A DNA stretch of 64,000 bases from Bog-473 sp963753115 (GTDB lineage Bacteria > Actinomycetota > Acidimicrobiia > Acidimicrobiales > RAAP-2). The DNA is taken from the NCBI GenBank assembly GCA_963753115.1, contig CAVWBB010000013.1, forward strand, positions 124,001-188,000, in the 5' to 3' direction. The notes under the pieces are model-generated. The model was given only the letters and a program-made list of their open reading frames with translations, had not been told where the DNA came from and ran no database searches. Both the position numbers and the translations under genes were made by a program. This document shows, in pieces, positions 28,365 to 37,420 of the stretch (within the stretch, counting starts at the first letter, position 1; every line of letters begins with the position of its first letter).

Positions 28365-29468
28365 GTGGCGATGCCGCCACGCAGGCCACGCCGCCGCGCC
28401 CGGCGTCGATCACCGGCCCGGCCGGTCATCCTGCTGATCGCAGCGGTGGTCGTGCTGGCGATTGTTGTGGGCGGCCTCACCCAGGTGTCGCGGCAGTCGC
28501 AGGGATACGACACCAACTCTGACCGCACGCTGGCGGCGCAGGGCACCGTGGTGGCCGATCAGTCCAACGCCACTGCGGTGACGGTGCGCAAGGTGATCAA
28601 CGATCTGTCGTCGGAGACGCGGCAGCAGCTGCAGGCGGCGCTCGACAGCGCGGTGCAACAGACCGCAGACCAATCGGCCCGGGCGAACGTCGCCGCGGGG
28701 TCGACGCCGCTGGGCTCCGTGGCGGGCCAGTTCACCACGGTCTTCGCCGAGCGGGCCCAGTCCATGACGCAGCTGCGCGCCGCCGTCGACGGATTCCTCG
28801 GCCTCCGGCCGATCGCTCCCGCCGACTCGCCGACGAGCGGCACCACGGCCGACGCCCGCAACGCCGGCCTGTTGTCCGCGGATCAGGCGACGAACCGCAT
28901 TGCCGGCGCCGGCGCGCTCCTGGCGCGCTCCGACGCGCTCTACAGCAAGGTCCGGCGGTCCCTGGCCAACGCGGCCGGGCACGGGAGAGTGCCGCCCTCG
29001 GTCTGGGTGACCCGTCCGCAGATCTGGCAAGTGGGCAGCGTGGCGGCGCAGGTCGACCTGCTGGCCACCTCGTCGACCTTGGAGGCGACGCACTATGTCG
29101 TGCTTCGCACCGTGCGCCTGAGCCCGCCGGCGTTGCCGACACCGCAAGGCACCCCGTCCGGTGTGTCGGTGCTCAGCCCGACCTCCCACATCGGCGTGAC
29201 CGTGGTTCTGGCCAACCAGGGTTCATCGGACGAGCCGCACGTGTCCGTCCGCTTCTCGCTGGCGGATCAGACCTCGGGCGCAACCGTGACCCAGGTCCGG
29301 ACGGCGTCGCTCGCCCTGGGTGCCTCGGTGACGATCCCGTCCGTGACCATGCCGGTCAAGCCGTCCACGACCTACGTGCTCACCGTGCAGGTGATTCCGC
29401 CGGCCGGCCAGACGCTCACCGCCGGCACGGCGACACAGCAACAGCTGCAGGTAGCCCCGGCGACCTGA
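28365..29468 (+). CDS. Single-pass membrane protein of unknown function
   Basis: A 367-residue protein. The N-terminus is very basic (PPRRPRRRARRRSPARP), followed by one membrane segment (VILLIAAVVVLAIVVGGL, about 18-37) and an external Ala/Thr/Ser-rich part. The middle (~50-230) is mostly helical; the C-terminal ~110 residues look like an Ig-like beta-sandwich (ISVTVVLANQGSSDEPHVSV-type strands, VTIPSVTMPVKPSTTYVLTV). The start is GTG 28365 or ATG 28371. It lies 26 bp after sqdB on the same strand. No homologous family is recognised; an envelope role follows only from topology. Confidence 0.65.
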   Translation: MAMPPRRPRRRARRRSPARPVILLIAAVVVLAIVVGGLTQVSRQSQGYDTNSDRTLAAQGTVVADQSNATAVTVRKVINDLSSETRQQLQAALDSAVQQTADQSARANVAAGSTPLGSVAGQFTTVFAERAQSMTQLRAAVDGFLGLRPIAPADSPTSGTTADARNAGLLSADQATNRIAGAGALLARSDALYSKVRRSLANAAGHGRVPPSVWVTRPQIWQVGSVAAQVDLLATSSTLEATHYVVLRTVRLSPPALPTPQGTPSGVSVLSPTSHIGVTVVLANQGSSDEPHVSVRFSLADQTSGATVTQVRTASLALGASVTIPSVTMPVKPSTTYVLTVQVIPPAGQTLTAGTATQQQLQVAPAT

Positions 29469-29570
29469 GCGGGCGGACGTCGACATTCCGGCCAGGCCGC
29501 GTGTCGACCCCACCCGTTCCTGGTCCTAGGATCGGGAGGCACCGAAATCAGGAACTGGAGGGCTCTTCAC

Positions 29571-30845
29571 GTGGCCGAGAGCATCACGATCACGGACAAT
29601 CGAAATGGTGAGTCCATTGAGATCCCGCTCGTCAACGGCGGGGTATCGGCCGAGCAGTGGGCCAAACTCCTCCCTGGAGTGTGGTTCTTCGACCCGGGTT
29701 TCATGTCGACCGCGGCCTGTGAGAGCGCCATCACGTATCTCGACGGGGACGCCGGCATCCTGCGGTATCGGGGCTACCCGATTGAGCAGCTGGCCGAGAA
29801 CTCCACCTATCTCGAGGTGGCGTATCTCCTCTTGAAGGGCGAGCTGCCCAACGAGGAGCAGTTCGCCGACTGGCGTCACGACGTCACGTACCACACGTTC
29901 ATCCACGAGAACGTGCGCAAGCGGTTCCTCGAGGGCTTCCATTACGACGCCCACCCGATGGGGATGCTGGTCTCGGCCGTCGCCGCACTGTCGACCTTCT
30001 ACCTCGACGCCAAGGACATCTTCGACCCCGATTCCCGGAACAAGCAGATCATCCGCCTGATCGCCAAAATGCCGACTCTGGCCGCCGCCGCGCACCGGTT
30101 CAGCGTGGGCATGCCGTTCGTCTACCCCGACAACTCCCTCGAGTTCGTGCCGAACTTCCTGTCCATGCTCTGGAAGGTCGCCGAGCCACGGTTCGAGGCC
30201 GACCCCGTCCTGGCCCGTGCCCTGGACATCCTGTTCATCCTCCACGCCGACCATGAGCAGAACTGCTCGACGACCGCCATGCGCGTCGTCGGATCGTCGC
30301 ACTCGGACCCCTACTCGTCCACCGCGGCCGCGGCGGCTGCCCTCTACGGACCGCGGCACGGCGGTGCCAACGAGGCCGTCATCCGGATGCTGACCGAAAT
30401 CGGGAGCATCGAGAACGTGCCGGACTTCATTGCCACCGTCAAGGCGGGGACCGGCGGGCAGCGCCTCCAGGGGTTCGGGCACCGCGTCTACAAGAGCTAC
30501 GACCCGCGGGCCAAGATCATCAAGCGCACGGCCGACGAGGTGTTCGCGGTGACCGGCAAGAACCCGTTGCTCGACATCGCGCTGAAGCTCGAGGAGATCG
30601 CCCTCAACGACGAGTACTTCACGTCACGACGGCTCTATCCGAACGTCGACTTCTACTCGGGCCTCATCTACCAGGCCATGGGTTTCCCCCTCGAGATGTT
30701 CCCCGTCCTCTTCGCCATCCCGCGGACCACCGGGTGGTTGGCCCACTGGCAGGAGATGCTGGACCAGGACTCCAAGATCTCCCGGCCGCGGCAGTTGTAC
30801 ATCGGCTCCGAGGAGCGCGACTACGTCCCGATGGGCAGCCGCTGA
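29571..30845 (+). CDS. gltA: Citrate synthase
   Basis: A 424-residue type II citrate synthase condensing oxaloacetate with acetyl-CoA in the TCA cycle. The catalytic residues sit in HADHEQN (His), GHRVYK (His) and NVDFYSG (Asp); LYGPRHGGANEAV and the ILRYRGYPIEQLA substrate loop are also present. Length and N-terminal beta-domain match the GltA type of high-GC Gram-positives. GTG 29571 follows GGAG at an acceptable distance. It ends 1 bp before the convergent tesB stop. No other TCA genes are adjacent. Confidence 0.95.
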   Translation: MAESITITDNRNGESIEIPLVNGGVSAEQWAKLLPGVWFFDPGFMSTAACESAITYLDGDAGILRYRGYPIEQLAENSTYLEVAYLLLKGELPNEEQFADWRHDVTYHTFIHENVRKRFLEGFHYDAHPMGMLVSAVAALSTFYLDAKDIFDPDSRNKQIIRLIAKMPTLAAAAHRFSVGMPFVYPDNSLEFVPNFLSMLWKVAEPRFEADPVLARALDILFILHADHEQNCSTTAMRVVGSSHSDPYSSTAAAAAALYGPRHGGANEAVIRMLTEIGSIENVPDFIATVKAGTGGQRLQGFGHRVYKSYDPRAKIIKRTADEVFAVTGKNPLLDIALKLEEIALNDEYFTSRRLYPNVDFYSGLIYQAMGFPLEMFPVLFAIPRTTGWLAHWQEMLDQDSKISRPRQLYIGSEERDYVPMGSR

Positions 30846-30846
30846 A

Positions 30847-31704
30847 TCACCGGGCCTTCCGCTTGCGCATGCGGACGAGCCCCTCCTGGGCGAGGGAGAC
30901 GCACAGGCGACCCTGCCGGTCGAAGAGGAAGCCACGGGCCAAGCCCCGGCCCTGAGCGGCGACCGGTGAGTCCGTGTCGTAGAGCAGCCATTCGTCGGCC
31001 CGGAAGGGCTGGTGGAACCACATGCAGTGGTCGAGGCTCGCCCCCATGAACTCCGGATCGTCCCAACTCGTGTCATGGGGGGCGAGGATGGTGTCGAAGA
31101 GGGACATGTCCGACGCATAGGTCGCCACGCACGCATGCAGGAGCGGGTCGTCGGGGAGCTGCCCGTCCGCCCGGATCCAGAGTCGCTGAAAGGGCTCGCC
31201 CTTTTCCCTGGAGTGCCACGGGAGGTCGCCGATGTGCCGCTGGTCGATCGGGTGGGGCCGGTCGAACCACTCGGTGAGCTCGTCCTTCCATGGCTGCAGC
31301 CGCTCGAAGAGGGGGGCGAGCGATTCGGGTTCTGGCACCTCGGGCATCGGGAGCTGGTGCTCCAGGCCGTCTTCGAGGTCGTGGAAGGAGGCCGAGAGGT
31401 TGAAGATGGCCCGGCCGTGCTGCACGGCGACGACCCGTCGGGTCGTGAAGGAGCGCCCGTCACGGATCCGGTCGACCTCGTAGAGAATCGGCACCGTGGG
31501 ATCGCCGGGCCGCAAGAAGTAGGAGTGGAGCGAGTGCACCCGGCCGTGCTCGACGGTGCGCCCGGCGGCCATGAGCGCCTGCCCCGCCACCTGGCCGCCG
31601 AACACCCGCTGGCGCTCCTCGTTCGGCTGGATACCCCGGAAGATGTTGACCTCAATGGGTTCGAGGTCAAGCAGGTTGACGAGGAACTCCAAGGACGCAC
31701 TCAT
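30847..31704 (-). CDS. tesB: Acyl-CoA thioesterase II (TesB)
   Basis: A 285-residue double-hotdog thioesterase hydrolysing acyl-CoA to free acid and CoA. Typical signatures are RVFGGQVAGQALMAAGRTV, HSLHSYFLRPGD (first hotdog) and SLDHCMWFHQPFRADEWLLY (second hotdog, with the catalytic Asp region). ATG 31704 gives MSASLEFLVNLLDLEPIE, which aligns with the family; a longer in-frame reading up to 31812 is Ser/Ala/Thr repeat sequence and is rejected. It is divergent from the GH1 gene with about 100 bp between them. Confidence 0.92.
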   Translation of the reverse strand: MSASLEFLVNLLDLEPIEVNIFRGIQPNEERQRVFGGQVAGQALMAAGRTVEHGRVHSLHSYFLRPGDPTVPILYEVDRIRDGRSFTTRRVVAVQHGRAIFNLSASFHDLEDGLEHQLPMPEVPEPESLAPLFERLQPWKDELTEWFDRPHPIDQRHIGDLPWHSREKGEPFQRLWIRADGQLPDDPLLHACVATYASDMSLFDTILAPHDTSWDDPEFMGASLDHCMWFHQPFRADEWLLYDTDSPVAAQGRGLARGFLFDRQGRLCVSLAQEGLVRMRKRKAR

Positions 31705-31805
31705 GCGCACATGTTCGCAGGCCGCCGAAGAGGGCGTCGCCGATGTCGCCGATGTCGCCGACGTCGCCGAGCGGGTCACGGTGACCCCAACTACCCTGCG
31801 GCAGC

Positions 31806-33020
31806 GTGACACCAGGACGGCAGGGCCAGGAGGGCGACCTCGAATTCCCGGAGGGCTTCATCTGGGGCGTCGCCACCGCGGCGCACCAGATCGAGGGCGG
31901 CAACGTGAACAACGACTGGTGGGCGTGGGAGCACAATCCTTCGTCGGGCACGCTCGAGCCGAGCGGCGATGCCTGCGACTCGTTCCACCGTTGGCGCGAG
32001 GACGTCCAGCTCGTCGCCGACATGGGTCTCGGGGCATACCGCTTCTCCCTCGAGTGGAGCCGCATCGAGCCTGCCGAAGGCGAGTTCTCCATCGCGGCGC
32101 TCGAGCACTACCGGCGTCTGTGCGCGGCCTGTCACGGGCACGGGATCCTTCCGGTCGTGACGTTCCACCACTTCACCACCCCGTTGTGGCTCTCCGCCCG
32201 CGGCGGGTGGGAGGCAGCCGACGCCCCCGAGCGCTTTGCCCGGTTCGTCGAGCGGGCGACGGCGTATCTCGGCGACCTGATCGGCTGGGCCTGCACCATC
32301 AACGAGCCGAACGTCGTCGCCGTCATGGGGTACTTCCAGGGCGAGTATCCCCCGGGGGTCAAGGACGACTTCACCCGTTACGCCGCCGTGAACGAGGCCA
32401 TGGTCCGCGCCCACCGGTTGGCCGTCGACGCCCTGCGCGCGGGTCCCGGCGACTTCCCCGTCGGCCTCACCCTCTCCATGGCGGAGATCACGGCCGCCGA
32501 GGGCGGGGAGTCCCTGCGCGACGCCGCCGAGGAGATGCTCGAGAACATCTTTCTGCGCGCCACCGGGGGCGACGACTTCGTGGGCGTGCAGTGCTACACC
32601 CGCATGCACTTCGGCCCGGACGGGCTGGCCCCCAACGACCCCGCGGTCCCGTTGACGCAGATGGGGGACGAGCGCTGGCCTCAGGCGGTCGAGCACACGG
32701 TGCGCCGTGCAGCCGAGCTGAGTGGCCGGCCGGTCGTCGTCACCGAGAACGGGATCGCCACCGCCGACGACACCGAACGGATCGCCTTCGTCTCCGACGC
32801 CCTGCGCAGTGCGCACCGGTGCCTGGAACAGGGCATCGACCTGCGGGGATACTTCGTCTGGAGCCTCCTCGACAACTTCGAGTGGCACCTCGGCTACGGC
32901 CCAAAGTTCGGGCTGGTCGCCGTGGCCCCGGGCACCTTTGAGCGCCGCCCCAAGCCGAGCGCGCACTGGTTCGGGGAGGTGGCGCGGACCAACCGGCTGC
33001 CGCTCACAGCGGGTGCATAG
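31806..33020 (+). CDS. GH1 family beta-glucosidase
   Basis: A 404-residue family 1 glycoside hydrolase with a (beta/alpha)8 barrel. The N-terminal signature FIWGVATAAHQIEG is followed by the acid/base Glu167 in TINEPN and the nucleophile Glu314 in VTENG, with SLLDNFEWHLGYGPKFGL near the end. It retains configuration and usually releases glucose from beta-glucosides, sometimes galactose or fucose. It has no signal peptide, so it acts on imported sugars. It is slightly shorter than the usual ~450 residues, from reduced loops in the second half, but all motifs are kept. Start GTG 31806. Confidence 0.92.
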   Translation: MTPGRQGQEGDLEFPEGFIWGVATAAHQIEGGNVNNDWWAWEHNPSSGTLEPSGDACDSFHRWREDVQLVADMGLGAYRFSLEWSRIEPAEGEFSIAALEHYRRLCAACHGHGILPVVTFHHFTTPLWLSARGGWEAADAPERFARFVERATAYLGDLIGWACTINEPNVVAVMGYFQGEYPPGVKDDFTRYAAVNEAMVRAHRLAVDALRAGPGDFPVGLTLSMAEITAAEGGESLRDAAEEMLENIFLRATGGDDFVGVQCYTRMHFGPDGLAPNDPAVPLTQMGDERWPQAVEHTVRRAAELSGRPVVVTENGIATADDTERIAFVSDALRSAHRCLEQGIDLRGYFVWSLLDNFEWHLGYGPKFGLVAVAPGTFERRPKPSAHWFGEVARTNRLPLTAGA

Positions 33021-33110
33021 CCAGCCGACAGGGGGTCAATTGGACTCCAAGCTAGGGTTGGCCCGTGCCGATCCCGCCCGCGGCGTTCAGCGTGCGATCG
33101 CGAGGCTCCC

Positions 33111-33713
33111 GTGACTGACCGCGGTGGGCACCCGCCGCTCTCCCACATCTGGTCGTCGGACCAATCGCTCTACGTCCGCGTCCGGCAGATGATCGCGCAC
33201 CCCTCGAGCGTCAAGCTGATCAAGTACGCCTCCGTCTCGCTCATCTCGACGGTCGTGTCCCAGGTCACGCTGCTCCTGACCTTCGGCATCTTCCACGTCA
33301 TGTCCGAGGTGCCGGCGAACATCGTCGCCAACGTGCTGGCCACCATCCCCTCCTACTGGCTCAACCGCCGCTGGGTCTGGGGCAAGGGCGGCAAGTCGCA
33401 CTTCTGGCGCGAGATCGCCCCCTTCTGGATCCTGTCCTTCATCGGGCTGGCGTTCTCGAGCGTGGCGGTCTGGATCGCCGGTGACTTCGCCCGGGCGCAC
33501 AGCCTGACCCACGCACAGACCGCGCTCCTGGTGAACGCGGCCAACCTGCTGAGCTTCGCCATCCTGTGGGTCGTGAAGTTCTTGATCTACAACAAGCTGT
33601 TCCACATCGACCCAGTCGAATACGAGGAGCACCACGCCGAGAAGGTGGCAGCCGGCTCCCACAGCGCCGGGGACCCGTCGGAAGACGACCGCAACAGCTC
33701 GACCCCCGTCTGA
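33111..33713 (+). CDS. GtrA family membrane protein
   Basis: A 200-residue GtrA-like protein with four membrane segments (about 35-57, 62-82, 105-125 and 138-160) and the typical PSYWLNRRWVW motif between helices 2 and 3. GtrA proteins are thought to flip polyprenyl-phosphate-linked sugars for teichoic acid, arabinogalactan or O-antigen decoration. The C-terminus is a charged hydrophilic tail. Start is GTG 33111. A nearby mannosyltransferase of the polyprenol-dependent type (34552) makes an envelope glycan role plausible. The gene is convergent with yajQ. Confidence 0.85.
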   Translation: MTDRGGHPPLSHIWSSDQSLYVRVRQMIAHPSSVKLIKYASVSLISTVVSQVTLLLTFGIFHVMSEVPANIVANVLATIPSYWLNRRWVWGKGGKSHFWREIAPFWILSFIGLAFSSVAVWIAGDFARAHSLTHAQTALLVNAANLLSFAILWVVKFLIYNKLFHIDPVEYEEHHAEKVAAGSHSAGDPSEDDRNSSTPV

Positions 33714-33733
33714 GACCCGTCCCGGGCCCGGGT

Positions 33734-34222
33734 TCAGTCCCGGAAGTTCTCGAACTGCAGCGGGATGCCGAAGTCCTCCGCCTTGCACTTGGCGATGACC
33801 TCTTGGAGGTCGTCCCGCTTCTTTCCGGTGACCCGGAGCTGATCGCCCTGGGTCTGGGACGACACGCCCTTGAGTCCAAGGTCCTTGATGAACTTGTTGA
33901 GCCGCTTGGCATGATCCGACGAGATGCCGGCGCGGATTGCGATCTTCTGGCGGGAGGTTCCCTTCTGGGCCTCCTCGACCTTGGAGTCTTCGAAGGCTTT
34001 CAGCGACACCTGCCGTTTCACGAGCTTCTCGTCGAGGACCTGGTGGAGCGCCCGCAGGCGGTCTTCGGTCGAGGAGCGGAGGACGAGCTCGTTCTCGCTC
34101 AGGTCAATGGCTGAGTCGGTGTTCTTGAAGTCGAAGCGGGTGGCGGCCTCCCGGTTGGCCTGATCGACCGCATTGCGCACCTCTTGCATGTCGACTTCCG
34201 AAACGATGTCAAAGGTAGGCAT
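33734..34222 (-). CDS. yajQ: YajQ family nucleotide-binding protein
   Basis: A 162-residue member of the UPF0234/YajQ family, two ferredoxin-like domains that bind nucleotides and, in Xanthomonas, cyclic di-GMP. It starts with the invariant MPTFDIVSEVDMQEVRNAVD and contains RFDFKNTDS and QGDQLRVTGKKRDDLQ. Length is standard and the frame intact. No diguanylate cyclase is seen nearby, so the ligand here is open. It is read towards the GtrA gene. Confidence 0.93.
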   Translation of the reverse strand: MPTFDIVSEVDMQEVRNAVDQANREAATRFDFKNTDSAIDLSENELVLRSSTEDRLRALHQVLDEKLVKRQVSLKAFEDSKVEEAQKGTSRQKIAIRAGISSDHAKRLNKFIKDLGLKGVSSQTQGDQLRVTGKKRDDLQEVIAKCKAEDFGIPLQFENFRD

Positions 34223-34287
34223 GGACTCAGCGTACCGGCGCCACCTGCCGGTCTGGGGTGCCGGGCCGGGCTAATCTCACGCCCTGC

Positions 34288-34370
34288 GGGTCGGTGTCCG
34301 AGTGGCCAAAGGAAGCAGGCTGTAAACCTGCCGGTTAACACCTACGGAGGTTCAAATCCTTCCCGGCCCA
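34288..34370 (+). tRNA. tRNA-Tyr (GTA)
   Basis: A class II tRNA. The acceptor GGGTCGG pairs with CCGGCCC (one T-G pair), with discriminator A. The anticodon loop CTGTAAA carries GTA, a long variable arm lies around ggttaacacctacgg, and the T loop is TTCAAAT. CCA is not encoded. Confidence 0.93.
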
Positions 34371-34551
34371 CGCATTTCGCCAGCACAGCCGTCCGGCCGC
34401 CTGGCCCTTGGCGGTTCGCCGGCGGCCGTTACAATGCTGTTTCAGATCGATTGCGGGTACATACGCCCTGGGTGCAAGCCCCCTCCCCCGGCCGGGTTCC
34501 GTTTGCCCGGACACGACAAGCGAGACTGACTACCCCGTGGACGAGAGCACG

Positions 34552-36180
34552 ATGTCGACGTCAGCCCCGGTGATCGACCGGGTCGGCGCGCGCCTCCGCC
34601 GCCTCTCCATGCGCGCCGACGCGTTCCATCTCAGCCTCACCCGAGGGGTCTTGCTCACCGAGCGCGTCGAGCCGGACTCAGGAGATCCGGAGGACTGGTC
34701 CTTCTTGCGCCGCCCCGCGCTCCTCGGCCTCCTCGCCGTCATCTCCATCTGCGTCGGGGCCTCGCTGCCGAGTTCGCCCTTCAAGTTGGAGATGGGCGGC
34801 ACATGGTTCTTCGGAGAGGCCGACTGGCCGTCGACCACGCTGATGCTGCCGGGCGTCGTCGCCGTGTACGGCGGAATGATTCTCTTCGTCCGCGTCTGGT
34901 TCGGACTGTTCCAGACGCTCCGGGCCCGTGGCGGGGTCCCGATACGTCCCCTGGCCTACATGCTGGCGCTCTGGATCCTGCCGCTCCTCGTGGTGGCGCC
35001 GCTCTTCAGTCGTGACGTGTTCTCGTACGCCGCGCAGGGCGAGATGATGAGCCACCACATCAACCCGTACCACTACGGGCCGGGGACGATCGGCTCAGGC
35101 CCCTACGTGTCGGGCGTGGACCCGCTCTGGGCGAACACGCCGGCCCCTTACGGGCCGCTGTTCTTGATGCTGGCCGGGTGGTCCGCCTCGGTGAGCTTCC
35201 ACCACACGTTGATCACCGTCGTGCTCCTGCGTCTGCAGTCCGTCGCGGGCATCGCCCTGATCGCCTACTGCATCCCGAAGTTGGCCCGTTCGTTCGGCCG
35301 CGACCCCGGTCCGGCGTTCGTGCTCGCCGTGCTCAATCCGCTCACCTTGCTCGCCCTCGTGGGAGGCGCGCACAACGACGCAATCATGGTGGGCCTGTTG
35401 TTGGCCGGCGTGACGGCCGCGCGCTCGTTCCATCCCGCGTGGGGCGTCGCGCTGTGCGCCCTGGCCGCCTCCATCAAGGTCCCGGCGTTCATCGGCATCG
35501 TCTACGTCGCGTGGGACTGGGCGGGGCCGTTCGCGGACTGGCGCCGGCGCGCCCGCATGCTGTTCCGAGCCGGCCTGATCACGGTGGCGGTCATGGGGGT
35601 GCTCTCGCTCGTCTCGGGCCTCGGCTGGGGCTGGATCGCGAACCTGGGCACACCGGGCACCGTGCGGTCGTGGATGGCGCCGGCCACCGGCTTCGGCCTC
35701 CTCATCAGCGGGACGGCCCACCTGGTCGGCATCGGGGTCGGGCTGGGCGGGGTCCTCACGCTGACCCGGGCCATCGGCCTCATTGCCGCTGCCGCCATCG
35801 CCTTCTACTGCCTACGCCACCGCGAGCGCATCGGCATGCTGGGCGCGTTGGGCGCCACCATGATGGCGTTCGTCCTCCTCGGCCCGGTGGTGCAACCCTG
35901 GTACTTGACCTGGGGGATCATCATCGTGGCCCCGGTCGTCACCGGCCGCTGGCTCTACGCCGTCCTCGGCCTCTCGACGGTGGCGCCCTTCATCGGACTC
36001 ACCGGGGGCGCAGACCTGCTGAGCGAACTGGTCCACACGGATCCGGCCAGCATGGTCCTGGCCGTCATGGTGCTCTGGGCCGTGGCGATCTTCCCGCTGG
36101 GGAACTGGACGACCTCGTGGCGGCTCGACCGCTCACGGCTGCCGGCCCTCCCGGCCACCAGCGCCGCGCTCGAAACCTGA
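34552..36180 (+). CDS. MptB-like polyprenol-phosphomannose-dependent alpha-1,6-mannosyltransferase
   Basis: A 542-residue multi-pass protein (about 12-13 membrane segments) of the GT-C type. The early external loop has SRDVFSYAAQGEMMSHHINP, which matches the DVYSYAAQG-type motif of MptA/MptB; AHNDAIMVG and VVQPWYLTW are further conserved loops. In mycobacteria and corynebacteria these enzymes build the mannan core of lipomannan. The start is ATG 34552 or GTG 34537; the longer reading to 34408 overlaps low-quality sequence near the tRNA and is rejected. Donor and acceptor are inferred from the family. Confidence 0.8.
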   Translation: MSTSAPVIDRVGARLRRLSMRADAFHLSLTRGVLLTERVEPDSGDPEDWSFLRRPALLGLLAVISICVGASLPSSPFKLEMGGTWFFGEADWPSTTLMLPGVVAVYGGMILFVRVWFGLFQTLRARGGVPIRPLAYMLALWILPLLVVAPLFSRDVFSYAAQGEMMSHHINPYHYGPGTIGSGPYVSGVDPLWANTPAPYGPLFLMLAGWSASVSFHHTLITVVLLRLQSVAGIALIAYCIPKLARSFGRDPGPAFVLAVLNPLTLLALVGGAHNDAIMVGLLLAGVTAARSFHPAWGVALCALAASIKVPAFIGIVYVAWDWAGPFADWRRRARMLFRAGLITVAVMGVLSLVSGLGWGWIANLGTPGTVRSWMAPATGFGLLISGTAHLVGIGVGLGGVLTLTRAIGLIAAAAIAFYCLRHRERIGMLGALGATMMAFVLLGPVVQPWYLTWGIIIVAPVVTGRWLYAVLGLSTVAPFIGLTGGADLLSELVHTDPASMVLAVMVLWAVAIFPLGNWTTSWRLDRSRLPALPATSAALET

Positions 36181-36216
36181 GCCGACCCGGCTGAGCGGCT
36201 CCTCCCGGGCCGAGAG

Positions 36217-36742
36217 CTACAGCAGGCGCTGGAGCTCGACCACGTCGAGCCATTGGCGGTGCTTGCGGCCCACCTCGCGCTCGACCCCGACCAACTCGAA
36301 CCCGGCCGCCTCGTGCAACCCGATGGAGGTCTCGTTGTGCCCGGCGATCCGGGCGATGACGGAGTGGAAGCCGTGGGCGGAAGCCAGGACCAGGAGCTCG
36401 GCCAGCAGGGCCTTGCCCACTCCCTTGCCCCGCTGGGCCCGGTCGACGTAGACGGAGTTCTCGGCGGTGGCCGAGTAGCCCGAGCGCTCGCGGAAGGCCG
36501 AGAGGGACCCGAACCCCAAGATGATCTCGCCGTTGGCCCCTTGTCCGACCCGGTTGCCCCGGGTCCGGCGGCTCCGTGGCCACGAGGGCCGGGTGGACAC
36601 CGCTGTGTTCCAGGATCCAGGCCTCCTGCTCAGCCTGGCTGCGGGGCACCATGTCGAAGGTATTCGTGCTCCCGAGCACCTCGACGTTGTAGATGGCACG
36701 GATTGCCTCGGCGTCCGCCAGCTCGGCGAGTCGGATCCGCAT
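36217..36742 (-). CDS. GNAT acetyltransferase, phosphinothricin acetyltransferase-like, one frameshift
   Basis: About 175 residues of the GNAT fold, closest in style to the phosphinothricin/methionine sulfoximine acetyltransferases. It opens with IRLAELADAEAIRAIYNVEV, has STNTFDMVPRSQAEQEAWI, the acetyl-CoA loop VDRAQRGKGVGKALLAEL, and GHNETSIGLHEAAGFELVG near the end. The frame changes in the CCCC run at 36557-36560; removing one base gives PPDPGNRVGQGANGEIILGF without interruption. ATG 36742 starts at the usual position for the fold. The substrate is not deducible. Confidence 0.82.
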
Positions 36743-36841
36743 CCGCCGATGGTACTGTTGACGTGGCGAAAGCCGGGGGGCCGGAGGCACCGCTCCACCA
36801 GCCCTGGCTATCATTGACCCTTCGCGGAACGTACCCGCGGC

Positions 36842-36913
36842 GCCCCTGTAGCTCAGTGGCAGAGCACCTCCATGGTAAGGAGGGGGTCGTGGGTTCAATC
36901 CCCACCGGGGGCT
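36842..36913 (+). tRNA. tRNA-Thr (GGT)
   Basis: The acceptor GCCCCTG pairs with CGGGGGC, with discriminator T. The D arm is GCTCAGTGGCAGAGC, the anticodon stem CTCC/GGAG encloses the loop ATGGTAA (anticodon GGT), and the T loop is TTCAATC. CCA is not encoded. Confidence 0.93.
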
Positions 36914-36920
36914 CGCCCAT

Positions 36921-36997
36921 GGCGGCGTAGCTCAGTTGGTCAGAGCACACGGCTCATAATCGTGTTGTCGCGGGTTCGAGTCCCGCCGCCGCTACCA
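36921..36997 (+). tRNA. tRNA-Met (CAT), CCA encoded
   Basis: The acceptor GGCGGCG pairs with CGCCGCT (terminal G-T), with discriminator A and an encoded CCA. The anticodon loop CTCATAA carries CAT and the T loop is TTCGAGT. The D arm AGCTCAGTTGGTCAGAGCA and the ordinary acceptor pair suggest the elongator form rather than the initiator. Confidence 0.9.
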
Positions 36998-37043
36998 GGT
37001 CCGGGTCAGGTCGCCCCGGGCAGCCAGTAGGAAGGAATTGAAG

Positions 37044-37208
37044 ATGGCGAAGAACGAAAAGAGGGTCCAGGTCACCCTGGCCTGTGAGGTGTGCAAGCGG
37101 CGGAACTACATCACGACCAAGAACAAGCTGAACGACCGCGAGCGGATCGAGATGAAGAAGTTCTGCCGCTGGGACCGCCAGCACACCCTGCACAAGGAGA
37201 CCCGCTGA
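37044..37208 (+). CDS. rpmG: 50S ribosomal protein L33
   Basis: A 54-residue L33 (VQVTLACEVCKRRNYITTKN). ATG 37044 follows AAGGAATTG, a plausible ribosome site. The first zinc knuckle CEVC is present, but the second, usually CxxC, reads CRWD, so only three of the four Cys remain. The gene sits in its usual place before tRNA-Trp, secE and nusG. It was too short for a long-ORF search but is unambiguous. Confidence 0.95.
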   Translation: MAKNEKRVQVTLACEVCKRRNYITTKNKLNDRERIEMKKFCRWDRQHTLHKETR

Positions 37209-37302
37209 GCCACCCGGTGCCGGCCGGTGCTACTCTGGCAGGCCGATCCCCAGGTCAGGGGGAAGAACCACCTGTCCGAGGGAAACCGAAGGCACCCCAC
37301 CG

Positions 37303-37375
37303 AGGGCAGTAGCTCAACTGGTAGAGCACCGGTCTCCAAAACCGGCGGTTGGGGGTTCGAGTCCCTCCTGCCCTG
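37303..37375 (+). tRNA. tRNA-Trp (CCA)
   Basis: The acceptor AGGGCAG pairs with CTGCCCT, with discriminator G. The anticodon loop CTCCAAA carries CCA, and the T arm is GGGGG-TTCGAGT-CCCTC. It lies between rpmG and secE, as in many actinobacteria. Confidence 0.94.
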
Positions 37376-37420
37376 CCCCGGACGTAGCCACCCGACAACG
37401 AAGTATGTGAGGCAAGAGTC

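Noticed and set aside
31705..31812. N-terminal extension of TesB (Ser/Ala/Thr repeats)
   Set aside because: Low-complexity repeat sequence not seen in TesB; the family start is MSASLEFL at 31704.
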